Shown: piece by piece, positions 27,345 to 37,104 of the stretch | How positions within the stretch are numbered: the first letter of the stretch is position 1 | Layout of the letters: each line of letters starts with the position of its first letter | Assembly: GCA_945890735.1 (NCBI GenBank) | Contig: CAMDCZ010000004.1 | Coordinates: 1 to 64,000 of the forward strand | Origin: Bordetella parapertussis | GTDB lineage: Bacteria; Pseudomonadota; Gammaproteobacteria; Burkholderiales; Burkholderiaceae_C | Reading direction: 5' to 3' | DNA length: 64,000 nucleotides | Translations under genes and position numbers: made by a program | The notes under the pieces: generated by a model | The model's database searches: none | What the model saw: the letters and a program-made list of their open reading frames with translations, nothing else | Told to the model about the DNA's origin: nothing

Positions 27345-28121
27345 TCATGCCTGCTTGGTATGGTTGGGTAATGCCATGTGAGCCATGGCGCGCAGCACAT
27401 CGCCCACAATGATGATGGCAGGGCTGGCCAAACCCGATCGGGTCAAGAGCGATGGCAGTTCACCTAATTCGCCATCCACCCGTCTGGACTGAGGTTGACT
27501 GGCATTTTCGACAATCGCCACGGGTGTGTGCGGGGGTAAACCCATCAACAAGCCGTGTTGAATCTGCGAAATATTTTGAATCCCCATGTAAATGACCAAT
27601 GTCAAGTGACAGGTGTGTGCGGAGTGCGCCAATGTGTGCCAGTCCACAGGCGGCAACATCCCTTTGTCTGTGCTGTGTCCAGTGACCATGACCACACCAT
27701 GGGCATGTGCACGGTGAGTCAGTGCAACGCCGAGGTCGATGGCGGCAGCCATGCCTGCGGTGATGCCATTGACAATCTTGACGTCGATGCCGTGGGCCTG
27801 CAAATACGCGCATTCTTCACCACCGCGTCCAAAAACCAACGGGTCTCCGCCCTTGAGGCGAACCACTTGTTCACCTGCCATTGCCTCTTGCACCATCAAT
27901 TTTTCAATGAAGGCTTGGGGGGTAGATTGACAGCCGCCACGTTTACCCACATGAACAATGCGGGCTTGCGCAGACACATGACACAGTAGATCGGGATGCA
28001 CCAAATCGTCCACCAATACAACGGTGGCTTGTTGCAGAGCACGAACTGCTTTCAAGGTCAGCAGTTCAGGGTCACCTGGACCTGCACCGACCAATGTGAC
28101 AGTGGCTTGGGTGGCTTTCAT
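27345..28121 (-). CDS. cobA: Uroporphyrinogen-III C-methyltransferase
   Basis: Transfers two methyl groups from S-adenosylmethionine to uroporphyrinogen III, giving precorrin-2 for siroheme and cobalamin. 258 residues: VTLVGAGPGDPELLTLKAVRAL at the N-terminus (SAM-binding P-loop-like turn), DDLVHPDLL, RLKGGDPLVFGRGGEE (about 91-106) and GITAGMAAAIDLGVALTHR. No CysG dehydrogenase/chelatase domain is fused, so this is the stand-alone SUMT. It overlaps the upstream ybiB by four bases (ATGA). prfB begins 62 bases downstream. Confidence 0.94.
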   Translation of the reverse strand: MKATQATVTLVGAGPGDPELLTLKAVRALQQATVVLVDDLVHPDLLCHVSAQARIVHVGKRGGCQSTPQAFIEKLMVQEAMAGEQVVRLKGGDPLVFGRGGEECAYLQAHGIDVKIVNGITAGMAAAIDLGVALTHRAHAHGVVMVTGHSTDKGMLPPVDWHTLAHSAHTCHLTLVIYMGIQNISQIQHGLLMGLPPHTPVAIVENASQPQSRRVDGELGELPSLLTRSGLASPAIIIVGDVLRAMAHMALPNHTKQA

Positions 28122-29050
28122 GGTTGATGGAAGTCCTTGGCCATGGCGGCCAGTTTCATCACTTGCCTGTTTATAGGCTGGGGGATGGGCTGCGTTCCTT
28201 GGTACATTTTTTGGATGAGTTGAGCGGTGTCATGCACCCCCAACCCGGTTGGCAGGTTGAACCATTCAACCCATTCAGCTTGTTCGGTGTCGTCGGGCAA
28301 AACAATGCCTTTGCGAAAGCCAAGCATGTGGGGGGCGCGGCGATGGTCTGCTACAGGTTCACCTTCGGTTCCACGCAACAGCAGGGCGTCTGCTTTGAGC
28401 AATGCCAAGGTTTCACGCATGGAAGATGCGTACTCCGGGTGGGTATAGCTCGATACCCGAATACTCGGACCGTCGACAGGGTTCATCAGCTTGACCAAAC
28501 TGTGTCCCGGGTTTCGCAAGCCAACGCTGCGCCTGACTTGCAGCAACTGCCACAGGCCAGCATGTAACACCTCGGTGGGCACATACGCCACTTCGCCGGG
28601 CCGGATGGCAGAGGGCTTCGACCAAACAGGCAGCCCCAACTGTTTGACCACATCAAGTGTCGCGATCCTTTTGTCCTCGGTATTGCCGCCGTGAATGAGC
28701 ACAGCCCAGCCTTGTTTGGCCAGCAGCATGGCCAACAATGGCGTGAGCAAAGGCAGGCGCCGTGAACCGTTGTAGCTGGGCAAAACAACCACAGGTTGCG
28801 GACTGTGGTTGGAAATCAGGTTCAAGCGTGGCTGGGTCGCATCCAAAAAACCAGCCATTTCATCGGGCGTTTCACCCTTGATGCGCATGGCCACACAAAA
28901 TGCACCAAGTTCAAGGTCTGAGACTTGGCCGTCCAGGACTTGTGACATCAATTCACCTGCTTGAACCCGCGACAAATGCCGCGCGCCTTCTTTGCCGCGG
29001 CCAATTTCCCTGATGAAGTGACTGATGCCCATGCCCAGATTGTGAAACAT
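28118..29050 (-). CDS. ybiB: YbiB-type DNA-binding protein (TrpD2, glycosyltransferase family 3 fold)
   Basis: 310 residues with the fold of anthranilate phosphoribosyltransferase but lacking its activity in characterised YbiB, which binds nucleic acid and is LexA-controlled in E. coli. The family opening HFIREIGRGKEGARHLSRVQAGELM is followed by a degenerate nucleotide-binding loop VLIHGGNTEDKRIATLDVV where TrpD has a GTGGD motif. Start choice is uncertain: ATG at 29050 or 29032 (MGISHFIREIG); neither has a convincing ribosome site. It heads the leftward cluster and diverges from tsaD (52 bases between). Its neighbour cobA matches an order seen in other betaproteobacteria as far as I recall. 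Confidence 0.85.
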   Translation of the reverse strand: MFHNLGMGISHFIREIGRGKEGARHLSRVQAGELMSQVLDGQVSDLELGAFCVAMRIKGETPDEMAGFLDATQPRLNLISNHSPQPVVVLPSYNGSRRLPLLTPLLAMLLAKQGWAVLIHGGNTEDKRIATLDVVKQLGLPVWSKPSAIRPGEVAYVPTEVLHAGLWQLLQVRRSVGLRNPGHSLVKLMNPVDGPSIRVSSYTHPEYASSMRETLALLKADALLLRGTEGEPVADHRRAPHMLGFRKGIVLPDDTEQAEWVEWFNLPTGLGVHDTAQLIQKMYQGTQPIPQPINRQVMKLAAMAKDFHQP

Positions 29051-29102
29051 GCTTGATGACTTTCAGTTATGAGCCGATTCACGTGTCGCTAAACTCAGTC
29101 AC

Positions 29103-30146
29103 ATGTGGCTTTTAGGCATTGAATCTTCTTGTGATGAAACCGGTGTGGCTTTGGTGCAAACCAAGGCAGGCGAGCCTTTGCCTCGCTTGGTGTCGCAGGC
29201 TTTGTATACCCAAGCCGCCATGCACGAAGCCTATGGCGGTGTGGTGCCCGAATTGGCCAGCCGCGACCATGTGCGACGGGTATTGCCCTTGATTCACCAG
29301 GTCATGGACCAGGCCAATCAACCGCTGAGCGCGATCGATGTGTTGGCGTTTACCCGTGGGCCCGGGCTGGCTGGCGCGCTCTTGGTGGGCGCCGGAACCG
29401 CCTGTGCTTTGGCTGCCAGCTTGGACAGACCTGTGATCGGCATTCACCACTTGGAAGGTCACTTGTTGTCGCCTTTTTTGAGTGCTGACCCTCCGGTGTT
29501 TCCTTTTGTGGCATTGCTGGTCTCTGGAGGCCACACGCAATTGATGCAGGTTGATCAGGTCGGTGAATACACATTGTTGGGTGAAACGATTGACGATGCA
29601 GCAGGCGAGGCTTTTGACAAAAGCGCCAAGCTGATGGGTTTGGGTTACCCAGGCGGACCAGCGTTGTCTGCTTTGGCAAACCTCGGCCGACCAGATGCCT
29701 TTGCCTTGCCCAGGCCCTTGATGCACCAAGCCAATTTGGATTTTTCATTTGCTGGCTTGAAAACCGCTGTGCTCACGCAGTGTCAAAAGCTTGGGGATGA
29801 TTTGCCTGCCCGCAAGGCTGATTTGGCAGCCTCGACTCAAGCAGCGATCGTGGAAGTGTTGGTGAAAAAAGCCATGCGTGCATTGAGCCAAACAGGCTTG
29901 AAGCGTTTGGTGGTGGCTGGAGGCGTTGGGGCTAACCGCTTGCTCAGGGCGCAACTGCAAGTGGCTTGCCTCGCGCAGGGTGCAAGGGTTCATTACCCCG
30001 AGGCGGACTTGTGCACCGACAACGGCGCGATGATTGCCATGGCTGCTGCCATGCGATTGCATGCAGGTGTAGAGCAGGCGCACAAGCACTATGCCTTTGA
30101 CGTGTTGCCCCGCTGGCCCTTGGCTCAACACACCCATGCTGCCTGA
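29103..30146 (+). CDS. tsaD: tRNA N6-adenosine threonylcarbamoyltransferase
   Basis: Catalytic subunit (Kae1/YgjD) that transfers threonylcarbamoyl onto A37 of ANN-decoding tRNAs, with TsaB and TsaE. 347 residues of the ASKHA fold: [18 protein letters not shown] at the start, the metal-binding His pair in [13 protein letters not shown] (~residues 110-122), [27 protein letters not shown] and the C-terminal [14 protein letters not shown]. Length is standard. The next gene starts 9 bases downstream. Confidence 0.97.
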   Translation: MWLLGIESSCDETGVALVQTKAGEPLPRLVSQALYTQAAMHEAYGGVVPELASRDHVRRVLPLIHQVMDQANQPLSAIDVLAFTRGPGLAGALLVGAGTACALAASLDRPVIGIHHLEGHLLSPFLSADPPVFPFVALLVSGGHTQLMQVDQVGEYTLLGETIDDAAGEAFDKSAKLMGLGYPGGPALSALANLGRPDAFALPRPLMHQANLDFSFAGLKTAVLTQCQKLGDDLPARKADLAASTQAAIVEVLVKKAMRALSQTGLKRLVVAGGVGANRLLRAQLQVACLAQGARVHYPEADLCTDNGAMIAMAAAMRLHAGVEQAHKHYAFDVLPRWPLAQHTHAA

Positions 30147-30155
30147 TTCCTCTGC

Positions 30156-31442
30156 ATGAAACACTTGTCATTCGCTTGTTCATGGGCCCTGTTTTTGGGA
30201 TGCACATTGCCATTGGCACAGGCCCAAGACAAGCTTTTGCCGTCCAACGCGCCAGTGATCAAACTCGCTCTCATCGAAGGTTTGAGCGGACCGTTTGGCA
30301 ACACGGGAGAAGTGGCTTACCGCAACCTGTTGATGGCCACCGAGCGCGTCAACCAAAGGGGTGGTGTTCGCCTGAACCATGGCGCACATGCGCTGCGATT
30401 GGTTCGTTACGACAGCAAGGGACAGGCCGATGAGGCATTGACACTCTTGGGTGCAGCGGTCGAGGACGGTGCTCGGTTTGTCATGCAAGGCAATAGCTCT
30501 GCTGTCACCTCCGTGCTTCTTTCAGGGATTCATAAACACAATGAGCGCCAGCCTCAGCAATCGGTTTTGTTGCTGAACTACGCTGCGGTTGACCCAGCAT
30601 TGACCAACGAACGCTGCAGTTTTTGGCACTTCAGGTTTGATGCACATGCAGACATGCGCATGCAGGCATTGATGGACGTCTTGAAAAACGACAAGTCATT
30701 GAAGAAAATTTACCTGATTGGTCAGGACTACAGCTTTGGCCAAGGCGTGCTGAAGGAGGCGCGCAGGCAATTGGTCTCGCTGCGACCAGACATTGATATC
30801 GTGGGTGACGAGTTGCATCCCATGGGGCGGGTCAAAGACTTCATGCCTTACATGCAAAAGATCAAGGCCAGTGGCGCGCAAGCGGTGATCACTGGCAATT
30901 TTGGCAATGACTTGAGCTTGCTGGTGAAAGCCGCGCAAGACACCGGCTTCAAAGGCAAGTTTTATACCTTTTATGGCAATGCATTGGGCGCGCCTGCTGC
31001 CATGGGCGAAGCCGGCATTGGCAACGTGATTGCCGTGGCCGATTGGATGCCCAACGTGCCCGGCTCAGCATCCTTGCAGTTTTACCAAAGCTTTAAAAAA
31101 CGCTTTCCCAATCCGGCTGACGACTACGCCCATTTGCGAATGCACTTGATGGTGGAGGCGCTGGTTCAAGCGATCGAAAATGCGAATGCCACGGATGCAG
31201 TGGCTGTGGCATTTGCTTTAGAGCAAGTTCAACTCCAGCGATTTGGCCAATCGGTGCGGATGAGGGCGGTTGACCACCAGTTGCAACAGCCTTTGGTGGC
31301 GGGTGTCATGGACCGACAAGGTCAGCCGGGCGTGCCCTTTGATGTTGAGGGCTCAGGTTTTGGTTTTCGCATCACGCATCAGTTTGCTGCCCAGCAACTT
31401 GAACAACCCACCACTTGTCAGATGAAAAGACCAGAGCGATGA
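30156..31442 (+). CDS. Branched-chain amino acid-type ABC transporter substrate-binding protein (paralogue 2)
   Basis: 428 residues with a signal peptide (about 1-23, cleavage after LAQA). The binding-protein fold is evident: VIKLALIEGLSGPFGNTGEVA at the start, IGQDYSFGQGVLKEARRQL and KIKASGAQAVITGNFGNDLSLLVKAA. It is clearly paralogous to the protein at 21213: both share ALTNERC/GLTNERC, FWHFRF, a DHQL segment followed by a PL, and the rare C-terminal TCQMKRP. No transport genes adjoin it. Its TGA overlaps the aminotransferase ATG, so the ligand may relate to that enzyme, which is inference only. Confidence 0.86.
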   Translation: MKHLSFACSWALFLGCTLPLAQAQDKLLPSNAPVIKLALIEGLSGPFGNTGEVAYRNLLMATERVNQRGGVRLNHGAHALRLVRYDSKGQADEALTLLGAAVEDGARFVMQGNSSAVTSVLLSGIHKHNERQPQQSVLLLNYAAVDPALTNERCSFWHFRFDAHADMRMQALMDVLKNDKSLKKIYLIGQDYSFGQGVLKEARRQLVSLRPDIDIVGDELHPMGRVKDFMPYMQKIKASGAQAVITGNFGNDLSLLVKAAQDTGFKGKFYTFYGNALGAPAAMGEAGIGNVIAVADWMPNVPGSASLQFYQSFKKRFPNPADDYAHLRMHLMVEALVQAIENANATDAVAVAFALEQVQLQRFGQSVRMRAVDHQLQQPLVAGVMDRQGQPGVPFDVEGSGFGFRITHQFAAQQLEQPTTCQMKRPER

Positions 31443-32605
31443 ACATGCGCCAAAGCATCTTGGATTTGCCCGCCTCCAAAATCCGCGAAGTGGCCAATGC
31501 AGGCATGGGCCGCGCTGATGTCCTGGCTTTTTGGTTTGGTGAAAGTGACGAGGTCACCCCTGACTTCATCAGGCAAGCCGCCATCGATGCATTGCAGCAG
31601 GGTGAGACTTTTTATGCCCATAACCTGGGTCTGCCCGCGCTGCGCCAGGCCATTGCCAAAGAAATGATGCATCGTCATGCTGCGCCGATGGACGTTGATC
31701 GGATCGCCGTGACCTCTGGTGGCGTGAACGCCTTGATGTTGGCCATGCAAGCACTGATCAACGCGGGTGATCAGGTGGTGGTGGTCACACCTGTTTGGCC
31801 CAACCTGACCGCACAACCTGTGATTTTGGGCGCGCAGTTACACACCGTTTCGCTGGTCCCAGCAGCGGGTCGGTGGTCTTTGCCCATGGCGCAGCTGCTC
31901 TCACGAATCACATCGGCAACCAAGTTGCTGGTGTTGAATTCCCCAAACAACCCCACCGGATGGACCCTGACCCGCGATGAGCAAAGCATTTTGTTGGCCC
32001 ATTGCCGCCAGACCGGTACCTGGATTTTGGCTGACGAAGTCTATGAAAACCTTTATTACTTGCCCAGCCACAACCGATGTGCGCCCAGCTTCTTGGACAT
32101 CTGCACGCCGGACGACCGCTTGGTTGTGGCTCACAGCTTTTCCAAAAGCTTTTTGATGACGGGTTGGCGCTTAGGCTGGTTGGTCATGCCCCAGACCATG
32201 ACCGAACACATCGGCAAACTGATTGAGTTCAATACCTCCTGCGCCAGCACCTTTGTGCAAAAAGCCGGTTTGACCGCCATCCATCGGGCTGATGAGGTCA
32301 CCCCCAGGCTGGTGGATCACTTGCATCACTGCCGAGACAGCCTGTTTGAGGCGCTGGGTCAGGTGCCGGGTTTGGAGTTGAGCCTGCCCGATGGCGGGAT
32401 GTACCTGTTTTTCAGGCTGCCAGGACACCCAGACGACTTGCACACGGCAAAGCGGCTGGTGGCTGAGGCTGGGTTGGGGCTGGCGCCCGGCAGCGCTTTC
32501 GCGCCTGAAGCCCAGGGGTGGTTACGCTGGTGTTTTGCCTCCAAAGACCTGACCAGATTGAGGTTGGGCGCTGAGCGTCTGCAGGCCTGGCTGGCCAAGC
32601 TATAA
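31439..32605 (+). CDS. Class I/II PLP-dependent aminotransferase
   Basis: 388 residues of fold-type I. Seen: [14 protein letters not shown] (phosphate-binding turn), [17 protein letters not shown] (about 170-178), [10 protein letters not shown] and the PLP Schiff-base lysine in [17 protein letters not shown]; the substrate-carboxylate arginine is in LRWCFA. Amino donor and acceptor cannot be assigned; aspartate/aromatic-type or a MalY-like role is possible. The ATG at 31439 overlaps the preceding TGA; an upstream in-frame ATG at 31415 lies inside the preceding gene. rpsO's promoter-like element overlaps its last codons. Confidence 0.86.
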   Translation: MNMRQSILDLPASKIREVANAGMGRADVLAFWFGESDEVTPDFIRQAAIDALQQGETFYAHNLGLPALRQAIAKEMMHRHAAPMDVDRIAVTSGGVNALMLAMQALINAGDQVVVVTPVWPNLTAQPVILGAQLHTVSLVPAAGRWSLPMAQLLSRITSATKLLVLNSPNNPTGWTLTRDEQSILLAHCRQTGTWILADEVYENLYYLPSHNRCAPSFLDICTPDDRLVVAHSFSKSFLMTGWRLGWLVMPQTMTEHIGKLIEFNTSCASTFVQKAGLTAIHRADEVTPRLVDHLHHCRDSLFEALGQVPGLELSLPDGGMYLFFRLPGHPDDLHTAKRLVAEAGLGLAPGSAFAPEAQGWLRWCFASKDLTRLRLGAERLQAWLAKL

Positions 32606-32606
32606 T
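32601..32606 (+). promoter_or_regulatory. -10 element likely for rpsO
   Basis: A consensus TATAAT sits at the very end of the aminotransferase gene, 85 bases before the rpsO ATG. No good -35 is visible at the normal spacing, so the call rests on the -10 and its position before a ribosomal gene. Confidence 0.5.
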
Positions 32607-32613
32607 CTTTTGG

Positions 32614-32666
32614 CTTAAGGTTTTTCGCCTTGAGTTCACGCCATCTGGCATTTCCGGCTGTTGGCG
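32614..32666 (+). promoter_or_regulatory. Structured rpsO leader, possible S15 autoregulation site
   Basis: Two inverted repeats lie between the putative start of transcription and the rpsO ribosome site: 32614-32620 with 32628-32634 (7 bp, one G-T pair) and 32639-32643 with 32662-32666 (5 bp). S15 represses its own translation through leader structures in several bacteria; whether this leader binds S15 is inference. Confidence 0.35.
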
Positions 32667-32691
32667 CATGTCTAATTTTTTGGAAAACACC

Positions 32692-32955
32692 ATGACAACA
32701 TTAAACAAAGCCGAGGTCGTCAAGGCCAACGCACGTTCCGCCAACGACACAGGCAGCCCTGAAGTGCAAGTCGCCATTTTGACTGCACGCATCAATGAAC
32801 TGACCCCTCACTTCAAAACCCACGCCAAAGACCACCATGGTCGCCGTGGCTTGTTGCGCATGGTCAGCCGTCGTCGCAAATTGCTCGACTACCTCAAATC
32901 CAAAGACGCAGAGCGCTACACCGCGCTGATTGCCAAATTGGGTTTGCGCAAGTAA
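32692..32955 (+). CDS. rpsO: 30S ribosomal protein S15
   Basis: 87 residues; binds 16S rRNA three-way junction early in small-subunit assembly. The strongly conserved [25 protein letters not shown] and [23 protein letters not shown] are present and the protein ends KLGLRK. The start [10 protein letters not shown] at 32692 gives the usual length; the in-frame ATG at 32668 would add eight atypical residues. It is followed by structured RNA and pnp, the order found in most proteobacteria. Confidence 0.98.
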   Translation: MTTLNKAEVVKANARSANDTGSPEVQVAILTARINELTPHFKTHAKDHHGRRGLLRMVSRRRKLLDYLKSKDAERYTALIAKLGLRK

Positions 32956-32965
32956 TACCCCGAAT

Positions 32966-33014
32966 CCATGCCCAACGCCTGAGTCTGATCTTTCACTCAG
33001 GCGTTCGTGCATGG
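32966..33014 (+). promoter_or_regulatory. Extended stem-loop between rpsO and pnp
   Basis: An 11-bp perfect stem (32974-32984 with 32995-33005) is extended by an outer 6-bp stem (32966-32971 with 33009-33014) across a small internal loop. No U-run follows, so it resembles a processing or attenuation hairpin more than a clean terminator. Confidence 0.6.
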
Positions 33015-33058
33015 GGCAGGGCAACACGCAAAGCAACTGACTCAGTTCGAAGCTGTGT

Positions 33059-33093
33059 CATTCCAAAAAAAACGCTTGTATTTTTCTGGAATG
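33059..33093 (+). promoter_or_regulatory. pnp leader hairpin, possible RNase III site
   Basis: CATTCCA (33059-33065) pairs with TGGAATG (33087-33093), extended by an A-run against a T5 run. It lies 75 bases before the pnp ATG. In E. coli a pnp leader hairpin cut by RNase III mediates PNPase autoregulation; the same use here is inferred from position. Confidence 0.45.
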
Positions 33094-33167
33094 GCATCGT
33101 GTACTGACAGTGACTTTGGGCTCTGGTGAAGTGGCCTGCACTTCCCGTTTTTCCATAGGAAACACAC

Positions 33168-35309
33168 ATGTCCTTGTTCAATAAAGTCACCAAAACCTTT
33201 CAGTGGGGCCAGCACACGGTCACCCTGGAAACCGGCGAGATCGCTCGTCAATCCAGCGGCGCTGTGATCGTCAACATGGACGACACCGTCGTCTTAGCCA
33301 CCGTGGTGGCCTCTAAATCTGCCAAACCTGGTCAAGACTTTTTCCCTCTGACCGTTGACTACATCGAGAAAACATACGCTGCGGGCAAGATCCCTGGCAG
33401 CTTTTTCAAACGCGAAGCCAAGCCAAGCGAACTCGAGACTTTGACCAGCCGTCTGATTGACCGCCCGATTCGTCCTTTGTTCCCCGAAGGCTTCTACAAC
33501 GAAGTGCATGTGGTGATTCACACCTTGTCACTCAACCCCGAAGTCGATGCCGACATCGCCGCCATGATCGGCTCTTCTGCTGCTTTGGCCATTTCCGGTA
33601 TCCCTTTCAACGGCCCCATCGGTGCCGCCCGCGTGGGCTACATCAACGGCGAATACGTCTTGAACCCTGGACAAACCCAGCGCAAAGACAGTCAATTGGA
33701 GCTGGTCGTTGCTGGCACCGAAGCTGCTGTGCTGATGGTGGAGTCTGAAGCCCTGCAAATGTCAGAAGAGATCATGCTGGGCGCCGTGGTCTTTGGCCAC
33801 GAACAAAGCCGAGTGGCCATCAACGCCATCCACGAACTGGTGCGCGACGCAGGCAAGCCGGTATGGGATTGGTCAGCCGCCCCCAAGGACGAGCCTTTGA
33901 TCGCCAAAGTGGCTGCCTTGGCTGACGACAAGTTGGCTGCGGCATACCAAATCCGCAACAAGCAAAGCCGCACCCAAGCTTGCCGCGAAGCCTATGCCGC
34001 AGTGATGGCCGCCCTCAAAGCCGACGGCGTTGAATTCGACAGCGTCAAAGTGGAAAACATGTTGTTCGACATCGAAGCGCGCATTGTTCGCAGCCAAATC
34101 TTGGCAGGTGAGCCCCGCATCGATGGCCGCGACACCCGTACCGTGCGTCCCATCGAGATCCGCAACAGCGTGTTGCCACGCACCCACGGCTCTGCTTTGT
34201 TCACCCGCGGTGAAACACAGGCTTTGGTGATCACCACCTTGGGCACCGAGCGTGATGCACAGCGCATTGACGCTTTGGCTGGCGAGTTTGAAGACCGCTT
34301 CATGTTCCACTACAACATGCCTCCGTTCGCCACCGGTGAGGTCGGCCGCATGGGCAGCACCAAACGCCGTGAAATTGGCCACGGTCGCTTGGCCAAACGT
34401 GCTTTGGCGGCGTGCTTACCCACCAAAGAAGAGTTCCCTTACACCTTGCGTGTGGTGTCCGAAATCACCGAGTCCAATGGTTCATCTTCCATGGCTTCCG
34501 TCTGTGGCGGGTGCTTGTCGATGATGGATGCTGGTGTGCCCATGAAAGCCCATGTGGCTGGCATTGCCATGGGCCTGATCAAAGAAGGCAATCGTTTTGC
34601 CGTGCTGACCGACATCTTGGGTGACGAAGACCACCTGGGCGACATGGATTTCAAAGTAGCTGGCACCACCAACGGCATCACTGCTTTGCAAATGGACATC
34701 AAAATCCAAGGTATCACACAAGAAATCATGCAAGTGGCGCTGGCACAAGCCAAGGAAGCCCGCATGCATATTTTGGGCAAGATGCAAGAAGCCATGGGCG
34801 AGGCCAAAACCGAGGTGAGCAACTTTGCACCCAAGCTCTACACCATGAAAATCAATCCGGAAAAAATCCGTGATGTGATTGGCAAGGGTGGTGCAGTCAT
34901 CCGTGCACTGACCGAAGAAACAGGTTGCCAAATCAACATCGAAGAGGACGGCACCATCACCATTGCCGCCACCGACGGCGCCAAGGCAGATGAGGCCAAG
35001 CGCCGCATCACCGAGATCACGGCTGAGGTTGAGATTGGCAAGGTCTACGAAGGTCCGATCACCAAAATTTTGGACTTCGGCGCCTTGGTCAATTTGCTAC
35101 CAGGCAAAGACGGCCTGTTGCACATCAGCCAAATCAGTCACGAGCGCATTGCCAAGGTCACCGACGTGTTAGCCGAAGGTCAAATCGTGCGTGTCAAAGT
35201 GCTTGAGACCGATGAAAAAGGCCGTATCAAGTTGTCCATGAAGGCTTTGATGGACCGCCCTGAAGCGTCTGCGCAAGACCATCACGAACAGCCTCCACAC
35301 CAAGAGTAA
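33168..35309 (+). CDS. pnp: Polyribonucleotide nucleotidyltransferase (PNPase)
   Basis: Phosphorolytic 3'-5' exoribonuclease and core of the degradosome. 713 residues: first RNase PH-like domain (about 1-145), a helical linker, a second RNase PH-like domain (about 310-540, including the [19 protein letters not shown] and [19 protein letters not shown] segments), a KH domain (about 560-615, [15 protein letters not shown]) and an S1 domain (about 622-690, [21 protein letters not shown]). All parts are intact. The tail is His-rich ([10 protein letters not shown]). tpiA starts 4 bases downstream. Confidence 0.98.
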   Translation: MSLFNKVTKTFQWGQHTVTLETGEIARQSSGAVIVNMDDTVVLATVVASKSAKPGQDFFPLTVDYIEKTYAAGKIPGSFFKREAKPSELETLTSRLIDRPIRPLFPEGFYNEVHVVIHTLSLNPEVDADIAAMIGSSAALAISGIPFNGPIGAARVGYINGEYVLNPGQTQRKDSQLELVVAGTEAAVLMVESEALQMSEEIMLGAVVFGHEQSRVAINAIHELVRDAGKPVWDWSAAPKDEPLIAKVAALADDKLAAAYQIRNKQSRTQACREAYAAVMAALKADGVEFDSVKVENMLFDIEARIVRSQILAGEPRIDGRDTRTVRPIEIRNSVLPRTHGSALFTRGETQALVITTLGTERDAQRIDALAGEFEDRFMFHYNMPPFATGEVGRMGSTKRREIGHGRLAKRALAACLPTKEEFPYTLRVVSEITESNGSSSMASVCGGCLSMMDAGVPMKAHVAGIAMGLIKEGNRFAVLTDILGDEDHLGDMDFKVAGTTNGITALQMDIKIQGITQEIMQVALAQAKEARMHILGKMQEAMGEAKTEVSNFAPKLYTMKINPEKIRDVIGKGGAVIRALTEETGCQINIEEDGTITIAATDGAKADEAKRRITEITAEVEIGKVYEGPITKILDFGALVNLLPGKDGLLHISQISHERIAKVTDVLAEGQIVRVKVLETDEKGRIKLSMKALMDRPEASAQDHHEQPPHQE

Positions 35310-35313
35310 ACAC

Positions 35314-36060
35314 ATGCGTCAACCACTGATTGTCGGCAACTGGAAGATGAATGGCAGCCTGGCTGCCAATCATGACCTGTTGCACGCCGTCAATCTGGGT
35401 ATGACCCAGGCCACCTGCCAGGTGGCCGTGTGTGTACCTGCACCCTACCTGCAACAGGTTCAAGCGCTTTGTGAAGGCAAAGCCTTGATGCTGGGTTCAC
35501 AAGATATTTCGGCCCATGAGCAAGGTGCATTCACGGGCGAAATTTCGGCATCGATGTTGCGTGATTTTGGCGTGCGTTTTGCCATCGCAGGTCACTCCGA
35601 GCGTCGTCAATTTCACGGCGAAACCGATGCGGTGGTCGCGACCAAGGCGCAACGTGCCTTGGCTGCCGGTATCACCCCCATTGTGTGTGTAGGGGAGACC
35701 TTGGCTGAGCGTGAAGCTGGGCAAACACATGCGGTGGTCAAGCGTCAATTGGCTGCGGTCATTCATGCCAATGGTCACTGCATCAGCGAAGTGGTGGTGG
35801 CATACGAACCTGTTTGGGCGATTGGTACTGGCAAAACTGCAACCCCTGAGCAGGCCCAAGAGGTGCATGCTTTGTTGCGTTCTCAGTTGAGTGCTGCTAC
35901 TTCGCAACCTGAGCGGGTGGCGCTGTTGTACGGCGGCAGCATGAACGCCTCCAATGCCGCCAGTTTGCTGGCCCAACCAGATATTGATGGCGGCCTGATC
36001 GGGGGCGCCGCCTTGAAAGCTGCCGATTTTTTGACCATTATTGCGGCTGCATCGCATTGA
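35314..36060 (+). CDS. tpiA: Triosephosphate isomerase
   Basis: Interconverts dihydroxyacetone phosphate and glyceraldehyde 3-phosphate. 248-residue TIM barrel with GNWKMNGS (Lys11), catalytic His in AGHSERR (~95), catalytic Glu in [14 protein letters not shown] (~167) and the phosphate-binding YGGSM and GGLIGGAAL turns near the end. The spacing to pnp (4 bases) and secG (16 bases) suggests a joint transcript. This tpiA-secG-tRNA-Leu-nuo order is common in Burkholderiales. Confidence 0.98.
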   Translation: MRQPLIVGNWKMNGSLAANHDLLHAVNLGMTQATCQVAVCVPAPYLQQVQALCEGKALMLGSQDISAHEQGAFTGEISASMLRDFGVRFAIAGHSERRQFHGETDAVVATKAQRALAAGITPIVCVGETLAEREAGQTHAVVKRQLAAVIHANGHCISEVVVAYEPVWAIGTGKTATPEQAQEVHALLRSQLSAATSQPERVALLYGGSMNASNAASLLAQPDIDGGLIGGAALKAADFLTIIAAASH

Positions 36061-36076
36061 CATTCACGGAGTATTC

Positions 36077-36475
36077 ATGAGTACGCTTCTTAATTTATTG
36101 CTTTTGATTCAGATCCTGTCGGCATTGGGCATGATTGGTCTGATCTTGGTGCAACACGGCAAAGGTGCAGACATGGGGGCGGCTTTTGGCAGCGGTTCCT
36201 CCGGCAGCCTGTTTGGTGCCACGGGTGGTGCCAATTTTCTGTCTCGCACCACGTCGGTGTTGGCAGCGGTTTTTTTCGCCTGTACCTTGGCGCTGGCCTA
36301 TTTCGGCAATTTGCGGCCTGTGGAATCCGGCAGTGTGTTGGAGAAAACCAGTGTGACACCCCCACCAGCCGTCAGTGACAGCATTCCAGGGGTGACGCCA
36401 CCGCCTGCGGGAATGCCTGCGCCTGCCAGCACTGCCACCCCTGCATCGCCAGCCAACACCATTCCCACCAAGTGA
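36077..36475 (+). CDS. secG: Preprotein translocase subunit SecG
   Basis: 132-residue inner-membrane subunit of SecYEG that assists protein translocation. Two membrane segments (about 2-21 and 53-73) flank the conserved loop LVQHGKGADMGAAFGSGSSG. The C-terminal ~50 residues are Pro/Ala/Thr-rich (PASTATPASPAN), longer than in E. coli but usual in this bacterial group. The ATG at 36077 starts the first membrane segment; the open frame to 36041 overlaps tpiA. Confidence 0.96.
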   Translation: MSTLLNLLLLIQILSALGMIGLILVQHGKGADMGAAFGSGSSGSLFGATGGANFLSRTTSVLAAVFFACTLALAYFGNLRPVESGSVLEKTSVTPPPAVSDSIPGVTPPPAGMPAPASTATPASPANTIPTK

Positions 36476-36582
36476 TTTTTTTCTCCTCTGGGAATTCAAT
36501 TGCGCCATGATTGGCGTTGGTTTTTGAGGTTAAGATCGCAGGCTTTTCTGCCATGCTTTTGAGGCAAAACAGAAAAGAAATG

Positions 36583-36667
36583 GCCGTCGTGGTGAAATTG
36601 GTAGACACGCTATCTTGAGGGGGTAGTGGCGAAAGCTGTGCGAGTTCGAGTCTCGCCGACGGCACCA
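36583..36667 (+). tRNA. tRNA-Leu (anticodon GAG)
   Basis: 85 bases with a long variable arm: acceptor GCCGTCG/CGACGGC, D-arm GTGGTGAAATTGGTAGACAC, anticodon stem CTATC/GGTAG (one T-G) with loop TTGAGGG, variable arm from TGGCGAAAGCTG, T-arm GCGAGTTCGAGTCTCGC, discriminator A and an encoded CCA. Reads CUC/CUU. It sits between secG and nuoA. Confidence 0.97.
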
Positions 36668-36741
36668 TTCAATCCTGATGTCATGTGGGCATCAGGCCAT
36701 GCCACAGATGATTGCAAATCAGTTTGCAAACAGAGATTCAA

Positions 36742-37101
36742 ATGAACCTTGAGCAGTACCTGCCCGTCCTTTTGTTCATCCTGGTTGGCCTGGCGGTTGG
36801 CGTAGCACCCCAAGTCATTGGCTTTTTTTTGGGGCCACAAAAACCAGACGCCGCTAAAAATTCTCCCTATGAATGCGGCTTTGAGGCATTTGAAGACGCC
36901 CGAATTAAATTCGATGTCCGTTATTACCTTGTAGCCATCTTATTTATTTTGTTTGATTTGGAGATCGCTTTCCTTTTTCCGTGGGCAGTGGCGCTCAATG
37001 ACATCGGCTTTGTCGGATTCGCTGCCATGATGATTTTCTTGGCTATTTTGGTCGTGGGTTTCATCTACGAATGGAAAAAAGGTGCCCTCGATTGGGAGTA
37101 A
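36742..37101 (+). CDS. nuoA: NADH-quinone oxidoreductase subunit A
   Basis: 119-residue membrane subunit of respiratory complex I, with three membrane segments (about 8-30, 62-82, 88-110). The conserved loop [20 protein letters not shown] contains the family Cys that borders the quinone site. The start MNLEQYLP at 36742 matches relatives; an earlier in-frame ATG at 36712 is unsupported. First gene of the 14-gene nuo operon, just downstream of tRNA-Leu. Confidence 0.97.
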   Translation: MNLEQYLPVLLFILVGLAVGVAPQVIGFFLGPQKPDAAKNSPYECGFEAFEDARIKFDVRYYLVAILFILFDLEIAFLFPWAVALNDIGFVGFAAMMIFLAILVVGFIYEWKKGALDWE

Positions 37102-37104
37102 TGC

